A stretch of 64,000 nucleotides of DNA, from positions 1,178,001 to 1,242,000 of the forward strand of contig NZ_VCPC01000002.1 in assembly GCF_005938225.1 (NCBI RefSeq), in the 5' to 3' direction. The stretch comes from Arenibacterium halophilum. Lineage in GTDB: Bacteria; Pseudomonadota; Alphaproteobacteria; Rhodobacterales; Rhodobacteraceae. Positions 1-10,875 of this stretch are shown here, piece after piece; positions within the stretch are counted from its first letter, which is position 1, and every line of letters starts with the position of its first letter. Below the pieces are notes generated by a model. That model had not been told where the DNA came from and made no database searches. It saw only the letters and a list, made by a program, of their open reading frames with translations. The position numbers and the translations under genes were made by a program.

Positions 1-1721
<1,721 letters not shown>

Positions 1722-1785
1722 TCAAGTGATAGGACGCGGCCGGATCAAGGTCCAGCCGCTCCTCGCGCGCTCAAGTTATGTGCCG

Positions 1786-2499
1786 TCAGGCGCCGATGGC
1801 GACCGCACCGGGCATCTGCGTCGTCGCTGGATCACGCAGCACATAGCCGCGCCCCCACACGGTTTCGATATAATTGTCCCCGTCGGTAGCCTGGCTGAGT
1901 TTCTTGCGCAGTTTGCAGATGAACACGTCAATGATTTTCAATTCGGGTTCATCCATTCCGCCATAAAGATGGTTAAGGAACATTTCTTTGGTCAGCGTTG
2001 TACCTTTCCGCAGCGACAACAATTCAAGCATTTGATATTCCTTGCCGGTCAAATGTACCGGCGTGCCGTCGGCCTCGACCGTTTTGGCATCAAGGTTCAC
2101 CGAGATACGACCTGTATTGATGATCGACTGCGAATGCCCTTTGGATCGGCGGATAATTGCATGTATCCGCGCGACCAGTTCCTCGCGATGGAAAGGTTTG
2201 GTCAGGTAGTCATCGGCACCAAAGCCGAATCCCTTCAGCTTGTTTTCGGTGTCATCCTCGCCCGTGAGAATCAGAATCGGTGTTTCGATTCGGGCCATGC
2301 GCAGTTGACGCAGCACGTCATGGCCATTCATGTCAGGCAGGTTCAGATCCAGCAGGATCAGATCGTAGTCGTAGAGCTTGGCCAGGTCGATGCCCTCTTC
2401 GCCAAGGTCAGTTGCGTAAACGTTTAAATTGGCATGGGTGAGCATCAGCTCGATGCTCTTCGATGTTGTTGGGTCATCCTCGACCAGCAAGACGCGCAT
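1786..2499 (-). CDS. ctrA: Cell-cycle response regulator CtrA
   Basis: OmpR-type response regulator and DNA-binding master regulator. In Rhodobacterales it typically controls motility, gene-transfer-agent and related genes. The receiver domain occupies residues 1-115, with acidic pocket EDD at 7-9, phospho-acceptor Asp51 in LLDLNLP and Lys in the TKPF motif. A winged helix follows (about 125-225, with [12 protein letters not shown] and the WGRGYVL hairpin). The ATG at 2499 puts the phospho-Asp at 51, as in Caulobacter CtrA, and has GGAG 8 nt upstream. A TTG two codons earlier is too close to that site. sciP lies directly upstream on the same strand. Confidence 0.96.
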   Translation of the reverse strand: MRVLLVEDDPTTSKSIELMLTHANLNVYATDLGEEGIDLAKLYDYDLILLDLNLPDMNGHDVLRQLRMARIETPILILTGEDDTENKLKGFGFGADDYLTKPFHREELVARIHAIIRRSKGHSQSIINTGRISVNLDAKTVEADGTPVHLTGKEYQMLELLSLRKGTTLTKEMFLNHLYGGMDEPELKIIDVFICKLRKKLSQATDGDNYIETVWGRGYVLRDPATTQMPGAVAIGA

Positions 2500-2554
2500 A
2501 CTCAAATCTCCGCCATTATCCCCTGTTCCCTTGCTTCATTAACCTTGACGAATA

Positions 2555-2577
2555 AAAGTTAATCACTGGTTACCCGG
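2555..2577. promoter_or_regulatory. Candidate CtrA box upstream of ctrA
   Basis: The stretch reads TTAA-N7-TTAC at 2559-2573. This is one base off the CtrA consensus TTAA-N7-TTAA known from Caulobacter. It lies 60-75 bp upstream of the ctrA start, in the gap after sciP, so autoregulation is plausible. The call rests only on sequence similarity to the consensus. Confidence 0.45.
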
Positions 2578-2599
2578 ACTTCGAAAATAACATATCGCG

Positions 2600-2878
2600 C
2601 TAAACTTGTCGGAATTTCTTTGTCGCCGTGACTTTCAGCGCCTCTTCGCCGTGGTCTGCTACGGCGGCAACCCAGCCATCGAATTCTTCGTCGCTCAGTG
2701 CATACGTATTCAGCGCATCCCCCCGGGTGATCAGCCCATAGATCACGCCCCGCACCACCGCCGCCTTCCGCGAGGCAACCCATCGGCGCGTGTTGGCAGG
2801 CGGCAGATCGGCGCGCGACATGGTTGTCCCGTCGGGCAGAGTGATCGTGCGCGGCCCCTCGACTTTTTTCAAAAACAT
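2600..2878 (-). CDS. sciP: CtrA inhibitor SciP (DUF1153 helix-turn-helix protein)
   Basis: A 92-residue DUF1153 protein. In Caulobacter, SciP binds CtrA-dependent promoters and blocks transcription activation by CtrA. The signature segments are visible: GPRTITLPDGTTM (residues 8-20), RADLPPANTRRWVASRKAAVV (21-41), and the C-terminal EEFDGWV helix. The start at 2878 (MFLKK) gives the family length; the open frame continues upstream through 59 more codons that do not resemble the family. It lies 100 bp upstream of ctrA on the same strand, so regulator and antagonist may be co-transcribed. An imperfect CtrA half-box (TTAA-N7-TGAA, 2923-2937) sits upstream. Confidence 0.9.
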   Translation of the reverse strand: MFLKKVEGPRTITLPDGTTMSRADLPPANTRRWVASRKAAVVRGVIYGLITRGDALNTYALSDEEFDGWVAAVADHGEEALKVTATKKFRQV

Positions 2879-3008
2879 CGGCCTGTCCCTTTGCGTAGTC
2901 GGGACAAAATGCCTCATACCCCTTAACGACCAATGAAACCTGCCCTTGTGGGTATGTCGGATTTTCCTATATTGCACCGGTATTGCCCCCGTACCGGAGA
3001 TCACAGCC

Positions 3009-4154
3009 GTGGCGCTTGACACCCAGCCGCCCCTGAACTCGCTTGGATTCGCCAAGCCGCCTGCCGAAACGCGGGTGGTGGTGGCGATGTCGGGCGGCGT
3101 CGACAGTTCCGTCGTGGCGGCACACTTGGCCGAACAGGGCTATGACGTGGTGGGCGTGACGCTGCAACTGTACGACCACGGCGCGGCGCTGGCGAAAAAG
3201 GGCGCCTGCTGCGCGGGGATCGACATTCACGATGCCCGCCGCGTCGCGGAAGAGCGCGGGTTTCCGCATTATGTTCTTGATTATGAAAACATTTTCAAGG
3301 ACGCGGTGATCGACGAATTCGCCGACAGTTACCTGGCGGGCGCCACCCCCGTGCCCTGCATCCGCTGCAACGAACGGGTAAAGTTCAAGGATCTGCTGGC
3401 CACCGCGCGCGACTTGGATGCCGATTGCATGGCGACCGGGCATTACATCCAGCGCAAGATGGGCCCCAACGGCCCCGAGTTGCATTGCGCCGAGGACGCC
3501 AACCGCGACCAGAGCTATTTCCTGTTTTCGACCACGCCCGAGCAGCTGGCGTTCCTGCGGTTTCCGCTGGGCCATCTGCCGTCGAAAAACGCGACCCGCG
3601 ACATGGCAGCGCAGTACGGTCTGGCCGTGGCCGACAAGCCCGACAGCCAGGACATCTGTTTCGTCCCCAACGGCGACTATGCCAGCGTGATCGAGAAACT
3701 GCGCCCCGGTGCGGGCCAGCCCGGCGAGATCGTGGATGTGAACGGAACCGTGCTGGGCACCCATCGCGGCGTGCTGCACTATACCATCGGGCAGCGGCGC
3801 GGGCTGGGCATCGGCGGGCTGGCCGATCCGCTGTACGTCGTGAAGCTGGACGTGGACAAGGCGCAGGTGGTTGTCGGCCCGAAAGAGATGCTGGCGACCC
3901 GCACGATTCCGGTGCGCGAAATCAACTGGTTGGGCGATGCGCCGCTGACCTCGCGGGCGGAATGGCATGTCTCGGTCAAGGTGCGGTCCACCCGCCCCCC
4001 GCGCGAGGCGATCCTGCGCCCGATCTCCGAAACCGAGGCGACGGTCGAGCTGCTGTCGCCCGAGGAAGGCGTGTCGCCCGGGCAGGCCTGCGTGTTCTAC
4101 GAAACCGAAGGCACCCGCATCTTTGGCGGCGGATGGATTTGGAAAGGCGCCTGA
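3009..4154 (+). CDS. mnmA: tRNA-specific 2-thiouridylase MnmA
   Basis: Installs 2-thiouridine at the wobble position (U34) of tRNA-Lys, -Glu and -Gln, with ATP adenylation and persulfide sulfur. It is 381 residues. The PP-loop motif SGGVDSS is at residues 28-34, the catalytic cysteines are Cys117 (VPCIRCN) and Cys217 (SQDICFVP), and a C-terminal beta-barrel follows. The GTG start at 3009 has GGAG about 9 nt upstream and gives the [15 protein letters not shown]-terminus common in this group. An earlier in-frame ATG at 2946 lacks such support. It is divergent from sciP and convergent with the next gene, with a 15-bp gap. Confidence 0.96.
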   Translation: MALDTQPPLNSLGFAKPPAETRVVVAMSGGVDSSVVAAHLAEQGYDVVGVTLQLYDHGAALAKKGACCAGIDIHDARRVAEERGFPHYVLDYENIFKDAVIDEFADSYLAGATPVPCIRCNERVKFKDLLATARDLDADCMATGHYIQRKMGPNGPELHCAEDANRDQSYFLFSTTPEQLAFLRFPLGHLPSKNATRDMAAQYGLAVADKPDSQDICFVPNGDYASVIEKLRPGAGQPGEIVDVNGTVLGTHRGVLHYTIGQRRGLGIGGLADPLYVVKLDVDKAQVVVGPKEMLATRTIPVREINWLGDAPLTSRAEWHVSVKVRSTRPPREAILRPISETEATVELLSPEEGVSPGQACVFYETEGTRIFGGGWIWKGA

Positions 4155-4169
4155 ACGGCGCCCCTTCGT

Positions 4170-7100
4170 TTATGCAGCGGCGGCGTGGCCGTATCCGGCC
4201 AGCGCCTGTGCCATTTCTTGACGCACCCGGGTGGCAGCCTGTTCCTTGACGGGGCCAAAGCCGCGGATCTCTTGCACCATGGCGGCGGTCTCGGTCGCGC
4301 GGGTCAGCGTGTCGGCGTTCAGCCCCGCAACCAGTTGCGCCAACGTGGCCTCGTATTCGCCGATCAGCGCCCGCTCCATCCGGCGTTCTTCGGTACGGCC
4401 GAAGGGGTCAAACGCCGTGCCGCGCAGGCCCTTCATCTTGGCAAGCACCGCAAAGGCGGGCCGGATCCAGCCACCAAAGCTGCGCTTCAACGGGCGGCCG
4501 CGCGCGTCAGTTCCGCGCGACAGCAGCGGCGGAGCAAGGTGATGGCGCAGGGTGAAATCGCCCTCGAACCGGGACTTGATGGTTTTCGCAAAGGCCGGAT
4601 CGCGGTGCAGGCGGGCCACCTCGTATTCGTCCTTGTACGACATCAGTTTGAACAGCCCCTTGGCGGCGGCCTCAGACAGCGCGCCGGGGGCGCCAGCGAC
4701 GCGGGCTTCGGCGGCGATCACCGGGGCCAGCGTGGCGCGATAGCGATCGGCCCAGCCGCGATTCTGATAGCCGGTCAGGAAATCGGCGCGCCGGTCGATC
4801 ATCTGCTCCAGCGTCAGCACCGGCGCGACCGGCAGATCGGCAATGCGCGCCACATCTTCGGGGCGGGCAGCCGCCAGACGGCCCCAAGCAAAGGCTGCCT
4901 TGTTCTGTTCGGGCTTCACGCCGTTCAGGTCCAGCGCGCGCATCAGCGCCGCATGGCTCAGCGGCACCAGACCCGCCTGCCAGGCCGCGCCCAGCATCAT
5001 CACGTTGGCAAAGACGGTATCGCCCACCAGCGCCTCGGCCAGCGCATTGGCGTCCAGCGCGGTCATCGCGCCCTGCCCCAGCGCCGCGCCGATCCGGTTC
5101 AACCGCTCGGATGGGCGCAGATCGGCATCGCGGTTGCGGGTGAAATCGCCCGTGGGCATCACCGCCGTATTCACCACGGCCCGCGTTTTCCCGTGCGCAT
5201 AAGTCAGCGAGGCCTTGGGCGAGGATGACACAACCAGATCGCAGCCGATCAGCGCATCGGCGCTGCTGGGTTCGATGCGCACTTGGTTCAGGTCCGACGC
5301 GTCCTGCGACATGCGGATATAGGACAGGACCGGCCCGAATTTCTGGGCAAACCCCATGAAGTCCAGCACGCTGGCACCTTTGCTTTCCAGGTTCGCAGCC
5401 ATGGCGATCACCTGCCCCACGGTGACGACCCCGGTGCCGCCCACGCCTGTCACCAGAATGTCGAAGGGTTTGTTCAGCGAGGGCATCACCGGATCCGGCA
5501 GACCGGCCAACAGCTGCTCAAGCTCGGCTGCACGGTCGGGCGCGGATTTGCGCAGGGTCGCGCCTTCGACCGTCACGAAGCTGGGGCAGAACCCGTTCAA
5601 ACAGCTGAAATCCTTGTTGCAGGAATTCTGATTGATCTGCCGCTTGCGCCCGAATTCTGTTTCCAACGGTTCGACGCTGAGGCAATTGGATTCCACCGAG
5701 CAATCGCCGCAGCCTTCGCAGACCAGAGGGTTGATGAAAGCGAAACGCTTCGGGTCTTCCATCTTGCCGCGCTTGCGCAGCCGGCGCTTTTCGGTGGCGC
5801 AGGTCTGCTGATAGATCAGTACCGTGCAGCCGGGGGTGTCGCGCAGATCCCGCTGCACGCTGTCCAACTCGCGCCGGTGAAAGATGTCGACGCCGCCGGG
5901 CAGCTTACCAGGGAATTGCTCGGGCTGGTCCGACACGACAACAACGCGCTGCGCGCCTTCGGCCTGAACCGACCGCGCCACGCCCGCCACCGTCAGCGGC
6001 CCGTCGACATCCTGCCCGCCGGTCATGGCGACCGCATCGTTGAACAGCACCTTGTAGGTGATGTTGGTGCCTGCCGCGATGGCCTGCCGGATGGCCAGGC
6101 TACCCGAGTGGTAATAGGTGCCGTCGCCCAGGTTCTGGAACACATGCTTGTTGCCGTTGAACTTGGACCGAGCGACCCAGTTCACGCCTTCACCGCCCAT
6201 CTGGATCAATGAACTGGTGTTGCGGTCCATCCAGCTTGCCATGAAATGACAGCCGATCCCGGCCAGCGCCTCGCTGCCCTCGGGCACCTTGGTCGAGGTG
6301 TTGTGCGGGCAGCCCGAGCAGAAATAGGGCGTGCGCGCGGCGCCAGATACCTCGATCAGGTTGGGCGGCGGCACCAGCGCGGCGGCTCGGGCGGAAAAAT
6401 CGTGGCCCGGGAATTCGTGATCCAGCCGCGCGGCGATGATGCGCGCCAATTTCAGCGCGCCCAACTCGCCCGTCCAGGGCACTAGCCGCGCGCCGGTTTC
6501 ATCGCGTTTGCCGACCATGCGCTCGGGCTTGCGGCCCGGGAAATCATAGAAATATTCCTTCAGCTGGCTTTCGATGATGCCGCGCTTTTCCTCGATCACC
6601 AACAGCTCGCGCTTGCCCTGGGCAAATTCAAGCGCACCGTGATGTTCCAGCGGCCAGACCATGCCGACCTTGTACAGGTCGATCCCCATCTCGGCCGCGC
6701 GGGCGCGGTCGATCCCCAGCAGGCGCAGCGCCTCGAGCGTGTCCAGATGCGCCTTGCCGGTGGTCACGATGCCAAACAGCGCATCATTGTGACCCCACTC
6801 CACCCGGTCGATCGGGTTGGCGCGGGCAAAGGCCAGCACCGCCTCTTTCTTGTGCTCCATCCGCTCTTCGATCTGGAAGCCGGGCAGATCGGGCCAGCGG
6901 TAATGCAGCCCGGTTTCGGGGGCCGTGAAATCGGGCGCGGCAAAGGTGCGGTCAGCGGGAAGTTCAAAAGACATACCCGATTCAACGGTTTCCGAGATTG
7001 CCTTGAACCCGACCCACATCCCCGAAAACCGCGAAAGCGCATAGCCCCATTCTGCGAAGGGCAGGAATTCGGCCACGTTCGCGGGGCTTACCGTGGGCAT

Positions 7101-7616
7101 GAAGAAATTCATGAACGCGACGTCAGACTGGAACGGCATCGACGACGACACCACCCCGTGATCGTCGCCCGCCACCACCAGCACGCCGCCCTTGGGCGAC
7201 GACCCATAGGCGTTGCCGTGTTTCAGCGCGTCGCTGGCGCGGTCCACGCCGGGGCCCTTGCCGTACCACATGCCGAACACCGCCTCGCAGGTCTTGTCGG
7301 GGTCGGATTCCACCTGCTGCGTGCCGATCATCTGGGTCGCGCCGAATTCTTCGTTCACCGCAGGCAGGAACGACACGCCCGCATCCGCCAGTAGCTTGGC
7401 GTTGTTCCCCATCTCCATGTCGACCGCGCCAAGAGGCGAGCCGCGATAGCCCGAGACATAACCGCGTGTATCCAGCCCCGCCGCCCGGTCGCGCCGCGCC
7501 TGATCCAGCATGATCCGCACCAGCGCCTGCGTTCCGGTCAGGAACACGCGGCCCGAGGTGCGGGTGTAACGGTCGGATAGTTCATAGTCGCGCAAGATCG
7601 GGGTTTGGTCGGTCAT
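4170..7616 (-). CDS. Indolepyruvate ferredoxin oxidoreductase, fused alpha-beta
   Basis: Predicted to decarboxylate aryl-pyruvates (indolepyruvate, phenylpyruvate) oxidatively to aryl-acetyl-CoA, with ferredoxin as acceptor. The single 1148-residue chain carries the N-terminal pyrimidine-binding and TPP-binding domains (GYVSGYRGSPLGAVD near the start, then CSGCPHNTST). A 4Fe-4S cysteine cluster (CEGCGDCSVESNC) lies around residues 630-690, and the gamma-type domain (GVGGTGVVTVGQV) follows. The fused architecture is the usual one in proteobacteria, unlike the archaeal two-gene IorA/IorB. The ATG at 7616 is preferred over one nine codons earlier. A divergent Lrp-family gene is 118 bp away and probably regulates it. 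Confidence 0.93.
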   Translation of the reverse strand: MTDQTPILRDYELSDRYTRTSGRVFLTGTQALVRIMLDQARRDRAAGLDTRGYVSGYRGSPLGAVDMEMGNNAKLLADAGVSFLPAVNEEFGATQMIGTQQVESDPDKTCEAVFGMWYGKGPGVDRASDALKHGNAYGSSPKGGVLVVAGDDHGVVSSSMPFQSDVAFMNFFMPTVSPANVAEFLPFAEWGYALSRFSGMWVGFKAISETVESGMSFELPADRTFAAPDFTAPETGLHYRWPDLPGFQIEERMEHKKEAVLAFARANPIDRVEWGHNDALFGIVTTGKAHLDTLEALRLLGIDRARAAEMGIDLYKVGMVWPLEHHGALEFAQGKRELLVIEEKRGIIESQLKEYFYDFPGRKPERMVGKRDETGARLVPWTGELGALKLARIIAARLDHEFPGHDFSARAAALVPPPNLIEVSGAARTPYFCSGCPHNTSTKVPEGSEALAGIGCHFMASWMDRNTSSLIQMGGEGVNWVARSKFNGNKHVFQNLGDGTYYHSGSLAIRQAIAAGTNITYKVLFNDAVAMTGGQDVDGPLTVAGVARSVQAEGAQRVVVVSDQPEQFPGKLPGGVDIFHRRELDSVQRDLRDTPGCTVLIYQQTCATEKRRLRKRGKMEDPKRFAFINPLVCEGCGDCSVESNCLSVEPLETEFGRKRQINQNSCNKDFSCLNGFCPSFVTVEGATLRKSAPDRAAELEQLLAGLPDPVMPSLNKPFDILVTGVGGTGVVTVGQVIAMAANLESKGASVLDFMGFAQKFGPVLSYIRMSQDASDLNQVRIEPSSADALIGCDLVVSSSPKASLTYAHGKTRAVVNTAVMPTGDFTRNRDADLRPSERLNRIGAALGQGAMTALDANALAEALVGDTVFANVMMLGAAWQAGLVPLSHAALMRALDLNGVKPEQNKAAFAWGRLAAARPEDVARIADLPVAPVLTLEQMIDRRADFLTGYQNRGWADRYRATLAPVIAAEARVAGAPGALSEAAAKGLFKLMSYKDEYEVARLHRDPAFAKTIKSRFEGDFTLRHHLAPPLLSRGTDARGRPLKRSFGGWIRPAFAVLAKMKGLRGTAFDPFGRTEERRMERALIGEYEATLAQLVAGLNADTLTRATETAAMVQEIRGFGPVKEQAATRVRQEMAQALAGYGHAAAA

Positions 7617-7734
7617 GGCTGGCCCTCTGGGATGGCGTTTCACCCATCATGCGCCCGATGTGGTGAAAAGCGCCTGTCATTCTGGGGGCAGGTTGCGCTA
7701 AGGTGGAACCAATCCACTCATCAATGAGAAAAAT

Positions 7735-8205
7735 GTGAAAGATATATTTCACCTATCGGAACTGGATAAGCGGATCATTTCCGAAATCCAGCAAGACGCG
7801 ACACTCAGCGCAGCCGAGTTGGCGCGGCGCACCGCGTCCAGCCCCGCGACCTGCTGGCGGCGCATCAAGGCGATGGAAGAGGCCGGCGTTCTTGGCCCAA
7901 CCGTGCGGCTGGTGAACCCCGCCGCCGTGGGGCGCGGCATGGATGCGTTCTGTAACGTGCGGATGAAATCGCAGGATGCAACCTCGCGCCGGGCCTTCCT
8001 GCGCGCGATGGAACAGGAACAGGCCATCACCGAAGTCTACTCGATCTCGGGTGAATGGGATTACCTGCTGCATTTCGTGGTGCGCGGCATGGACGAGGTC
8101 GAGGATATCCTGATGCGCCGCGTGCTGGATCACGACAACGTCGCTGGAACCTCGACCATCTTCGTCCTGCGCCGGGTGAAACACACGACGCAGGTTCCGG
8201 TTTAA
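7735..8205 (+). CDS. Lrp/AsnC family transcriptional regulator
   Basis: A 156-residue feast/famine regulator. It has an N-terminal helix-turn-helix (about residues 8-60, LSAAELARRTASSPATCWRRI) and a C-terminal RAM ligand-binding domain (about 70-145, with the turn ISGEWDYLLHFVV). It starts with GTG at 7735. The gene is divergent from the indolepyruvate oxidoreductase gene across a 118-bp gap, so control of aromatic amino-acid catabolism is the natural inference; the ligand is unknown. Its TAA stop overlaps the stop of the convergent amidohydrolase by 4 nt. Confidence 0.88.
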   Translation: MKDIFHLSELDKRIISEIQQDATLSAAELARRTASSPATCWRRIKAMEEAGVLGPTVRLVNPAAVGRGMDAFCNVRMKSQDATSRRAFLRAMEQEQAITEVYSISGEWDYLLHFVVRGMDEVEDILMRRVLDHDNVAGTSTIFVLRRVKHTTQVPV

Positions 8206-9836
8206 CCCGCCTTGTACACCGTCTTGCCTGCGACAATGGTGCGCGTGGCTGTGATGTCTTTCAACGCCGCGTCAGGCACGCTCAGAAAGTCATCGGACAG
8301 TACCGTCAGATCGGCGCGCTTGCCCACCTCGATCGAACCGACGCGATCCTCCCAGAAGGCATAGCGCGCAGCGGCCGAGGTATAAAGCCGCAGCGCCTCT
8401 TCCCGGGTGATCGCCTGATCGGCGCCATAGACCGTGCCGGTATGGTCTTTCCGCGTGACCATCACCGCCATGTTGATGAACGGATTCAGCAAGTTGATCG
8501 GATTGTCCGTGCCCTGCCCGATCAGATCGAGCCCCATGCGGTCGATCATGTCGCGCATCGGAAAGGCGCGGTCGGCCACCTCTTTGCCCAGGTATCCGGC
8601 CACGGCCCCGGCCTTGGTCCACAGGAAGGTGCTTTGCGCATCCACCCGCACGTCCAGCGCGCGGGCGCGGTCCATCTGGTCGGGGCACATGAGAGAGCCG
8701 TGAATCACGATGAACCGCCGCCCCTTGATCGGCCGCGTGGCGCTGGCGGCCTCGTAGGCATCCAACACCAGATCAATCGCGCCATCGCCAACCGCGTGCA
8801 CCCCAACGCGCCAGCCATAGCGGTTCGCGATTTCGACCAGCGCCTTGAACCGGTCGGGTTCGATCACCGCAAGGCCCTTGAATTCGCGGTCGTGCGGATA
8901 GCCGTCGCGCATCAGCGCGGTGCCCAGTGTCATGCCGCCGTCGATCTGCAGCTTGACGCCGGAATAGCTCAGCCAGTCGTTGCCGAAATCCGACATCGCC
9001 CCGATGCGCGAGAAGAACGAGTCCCATTCCTCAAGGCTCATCGAGGGGTTCAGCGCCCCGGTGGGGGCAAACATCGCACTCACGCGCAGGCTGGCCTCGC
9101 CTCGTGCCAGAATGGCCTGATGGGCGCGGAAGGTGACGGGCGACACCGCCGCCGACACGATCGAGGTCAGCCCCTGCGCGTTGGAAAACCGCATCGCATC
9201 GCGCAGCTGCGCCTCGCGTTCCGCATCGGTCCAAGGCGGCAGAACGTCCATCACAAGATTCTCGGCCGACTCTTCCAGCAGGCCATTGGCGCGCCCGTCG
9301 GCGTCGCGGTGGATCACGCCACCTGCCGGATCGGGCGTGTCATCGCCAATCCCCGCGGCGGCCATACCAAGGCTGTTCGCCATCGAAAAATGACTGACAG
9401 GCAGCAGCACAGGGTTGTTCGGCGCCACGCTGTCCAGCTCGTCCCGTGTGAGATAGCGTTTTTCGGCCAGTTGCGACACCGGATGCCACGTCGCCCCCCG
9501 GATCCAGACGCCCGGTTCGATCCCCTTCGCATGGTCGGCGATCCGTTCCAGCGCTTCGGCGACCGTCGACACCCCGGCGAAATCAACCGACCACAGGTCA
9601 TTGCCCAACAGATCCAGGTGCATATGCGTGTCGATCAGCCCGGGCACCACGCAAGCGCCGTGCAGGTCGATCACCTCGGTCTGCGGACCGGCCCAATCCG
9701 ACACGGACGCATCATCGCCCACCGCAATGATATCGCCGCCACGCAGCGCAACGGCAGAGGCCACGGCAAACCCGGCATCCACCGTCAGGATTTTGCCGCC
9801 CCGCAGAATGCAATCGGCGTAGTCTATATGTGCCAT
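8202..9836 (-). CDS. Amidohydrolase family 3 (YtcJ-like) metal-dependent hydrolase
   Basis: A 544-residue amidohydrolase-superfamily enzyme. The N-terminal beta-sandwich leads into the metal motif DTHMHLDL (about residue 70). The TIM-barrel motifs GVHAVGDGAIDLVL and GTDNPINLLNPF follow, and then a C-terminal dihydroorotase/adenosine-deaminase-like segment (VGSIEVGKRADLTVL). Substrates for this subfamily are mostly unknown; N-acyl and imide-type bonds are common guesses. It is the last gene of a tight operon: 2 bp after the ring-cleavage dioxygenase and 11 bp further from the RidA gene. It may release an aminophenol-type substrate from an amide, but this is inference. Confidence 0.88.
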   Translation of the reverse strand: MAHIDYADCILRGGKILTVDAGFAVASAVALRGGDIIAVGDDASVSDWAGPQTEVIDLHGACVVPGLIDTHMHLDLLGNDLWSVDFAGVSTVAEALERIADHAKGIEPGVWIRGATWHPVSQLAEKRYLTRDELDSVAPNNPVLLPVSHFSMANSLGMAAAGIGDDTPDPAGGVIHRDADGRANGLLEESAENLVMDVLPPWTDAEREAQLRDAMRFSNAQGLTSIVSAAVSPVTFRAHQAILARGEASLRVSAMFAPTGALNPSMSLEEWDSFFSRIGAMSDFGNDWLSYSGVKLQIDGGMTLGTALMRDGYPHDREFKGLAVIEPDRFKALVEIANRYGWRVGVHAVGDGAIDLVLDAYEAASATRPIKGRRFIVIHGSLMCPDQMDRARALDVRVDAQSTFLWTKAGAVAGYLGKEVADRAFPMRDMIDRMGLDLIGQGTDNPINLLNPFINMAVMVTRKDHTGTVYGADQAITREEALRLYTSAAARYAFWEDRVGSIEVGKRADLTVLSDDFLSVPDAALKDITATRTIVAGKTVYKAG

Positions 9837-9838
9837 GA

Positions 9839-10372
9839 TTACATGCTATCCGGCGCGGGGGTCACATGACCGCAAGCATCACAGGTGCGGTTCGGTTCGC
9901 TGTCAAAGAAATTGGCATAGGCTTTCGACACCGGATCGGCGGTATAATCCGACACCACGAAGGTTTCCTGATGCAGCAGCGCGTCGCAGTTGCCGCAGAA
10001 CCACTGAAACCGGTCTTCTTCGCCCGGGCGGCGCTGGCGTTCGGAAATCAGCGCAAAGGCATCGGGCGGAAAGCGCGGCGAATGCGGCATCCCCGAGGGG
10101 GTAAAGTTCAGCCCGCCTTCGGGGATCGTCACGATCTTTTCGGCGCCCTCGGGTGTGCGGATGTGCAGCTGCATCTCGCCCTTGATCATGTACATGATCT
10201 CGTCGCTGGGGTTGATGTGGAATTCGCTACGGTATTCGCGGCCCCGCGCAACGAAGGTCAGCTGGTCGGGCTCCTGCCACAGCACGCGCACGCGTTTGCC
10301 GGTGGCGGCCAGATCGTCGCAGATTTCATTCAGCTGGGCGACGGGGGCAACGCTCAGATCGCGGCTATACAT
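9839..10372 (-). CDS. nbaC: 3-hydroxyanthranilate 3,4-dioxygenase
   Basis: Cupin-type extradiol dioxygenase that opens 3-hydroxyanthranilate to 2-amino-3-carboxymuconate 6-semialdehyde. It is 177 residues. Expected Fe(II) ligands are His52, Glu58 and His97; the substrate arginines Arg48 and Arg100 and acid Glu111 (ERQRR) are present. The C-terminal rubredoxin-like Cys4 site (Cys126/Cys129 and Cys164/Cys167) is intact, as in bacterial enzymes. The His97-to-Arg spacing is one residue shorter than I recall for the classical enzyme (HSPR instead of HSPQR), so a related o-aminophenol carboxylate is possible. It sits between the ridA-like and amidohydrolase genes. Confidence 0.9.
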   Translation of the reverse strand: MYSRDLSVAPVAQLNEICDDLAATGKRVRVLWQEPDQLTFVARGREYRSEFHINPSDEIMYMIKGEMQLHIRTPEGAEKIVTIPEGGLNFTPSGMPHSPRFPPDAFALISERQRRPGEEDRFQWFCGNCDALLHQETFVVSDYTADPVSKAYANFFDSEPNRTCDACGHVTPAPDSM

Positions 10373-10383
10373 ATCAGATCCTT

Positions 10384-10788
10384 TCAGCCCAGATAGGCGA
10401 TACAGTCGATTTCAACATTCACGCCCGCGCGGTGTGGCGTGCCGCCGATACAGGTGCGCGTCACTTTTTCGCCATCCATGAAATCACGGAAGGTTTCGTT
10501 GAAGGCCGGAAAATCGGCGGTTTCCCGCAGACAGACACGCATATTCACCACATGGCTCAGATCGGCGTCTCCGGCGGCCAGAACGGAAACGAGGTTCGAC
10601 AAGGTCTGCCGGGTCTGTTCGCGGATATCCTCGGACACCACGGTTTTTGTATCCGGGTCCAGCGGCCCCTGCCCCGAGACATAGAGGAAGTCACCCGCTC
10701 GGATCGCCTGCGCCAGCGGCGAAGGTTTCGAGGCATCGGTAAACCCGGTCACCGGCGCCTTGTTGGATTGCACGATCTGTTTGGGCAT
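10384..10788 (-). CDS. RidA/YjgF-family protein, possible 2-aminomuconate deaminase
   Basis: A 134-residue RidA-fold protein. The family includes enamine/imine deaminases and the 2-aminomuconate deaminases of aminophenol and 2-nitrobenzoate pathways. Visible motifs are SGQGPLDPD (about 43-51), MRVCLRETADFPAFNETF and the C-terminal RTCIGG ... VNVEID, including the arginine used to bind carboxylates. The start at 10788 has GGAGG 5 nt upstream; an ATG five codons earlier has none. As first gene of the operon with the 3-hydroxyanthranilate dioxygenase, the deaminase role fits better than generic RidA housekeeping. A candidate operator lies 74 bp upstream. Confidence 0.85.
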   Translation of the reverse strand: MPKQIVQSNKAPVTGFTDASKPSPLAQAIRAGDFLYVSGQGPLDPDTKTVVSEDIREQTRQTLSNLVSVLAAGDADLSHVVNMRVCLRETADFPAFNETFRDFMDGEKVTRTCIGGTPHRAGVNVEIDCIAYLG

Positions 10789-10861
10789 CTGGGCCTCCGC
10801 CATCTGGGTTTGCCTGCCGCAAGGCTGTCGGGCCGGTGCAGCATTAAGAAACGCTAGGATC

Positions 10862-10875
10862 AAAATATCGAAATT
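10862..10875 (-). promoter_or_regulatory. Candidate operator of the catabolic island, site 1
   Basis: The plus strand reads AAAATATCGAAATT. The identical 14-mer recurs at 17496-17509 upstream of the ACMSD-like gene. It lies 74 bp upstream of the RidA start. A binding site for the island regulator (GntR/FCD gene at 15556-16233) is inferred. Confidence 0.5.

Noticed and set aside
2539-2562. TTAA-N16-TTAA in the ctrA upstream region
   Set aside because: The spacing does not fit the CtrA consensus of 7 bp. The TTAA-N7-TTAC site next to it fits better.
4185-5228. Plus-strand ORF opposite the oxidoreductase gene
   Set aside because: Antisense shadow of a high-GC gene. The minus strand contains all the catalytic and iron-sulfur motifs.
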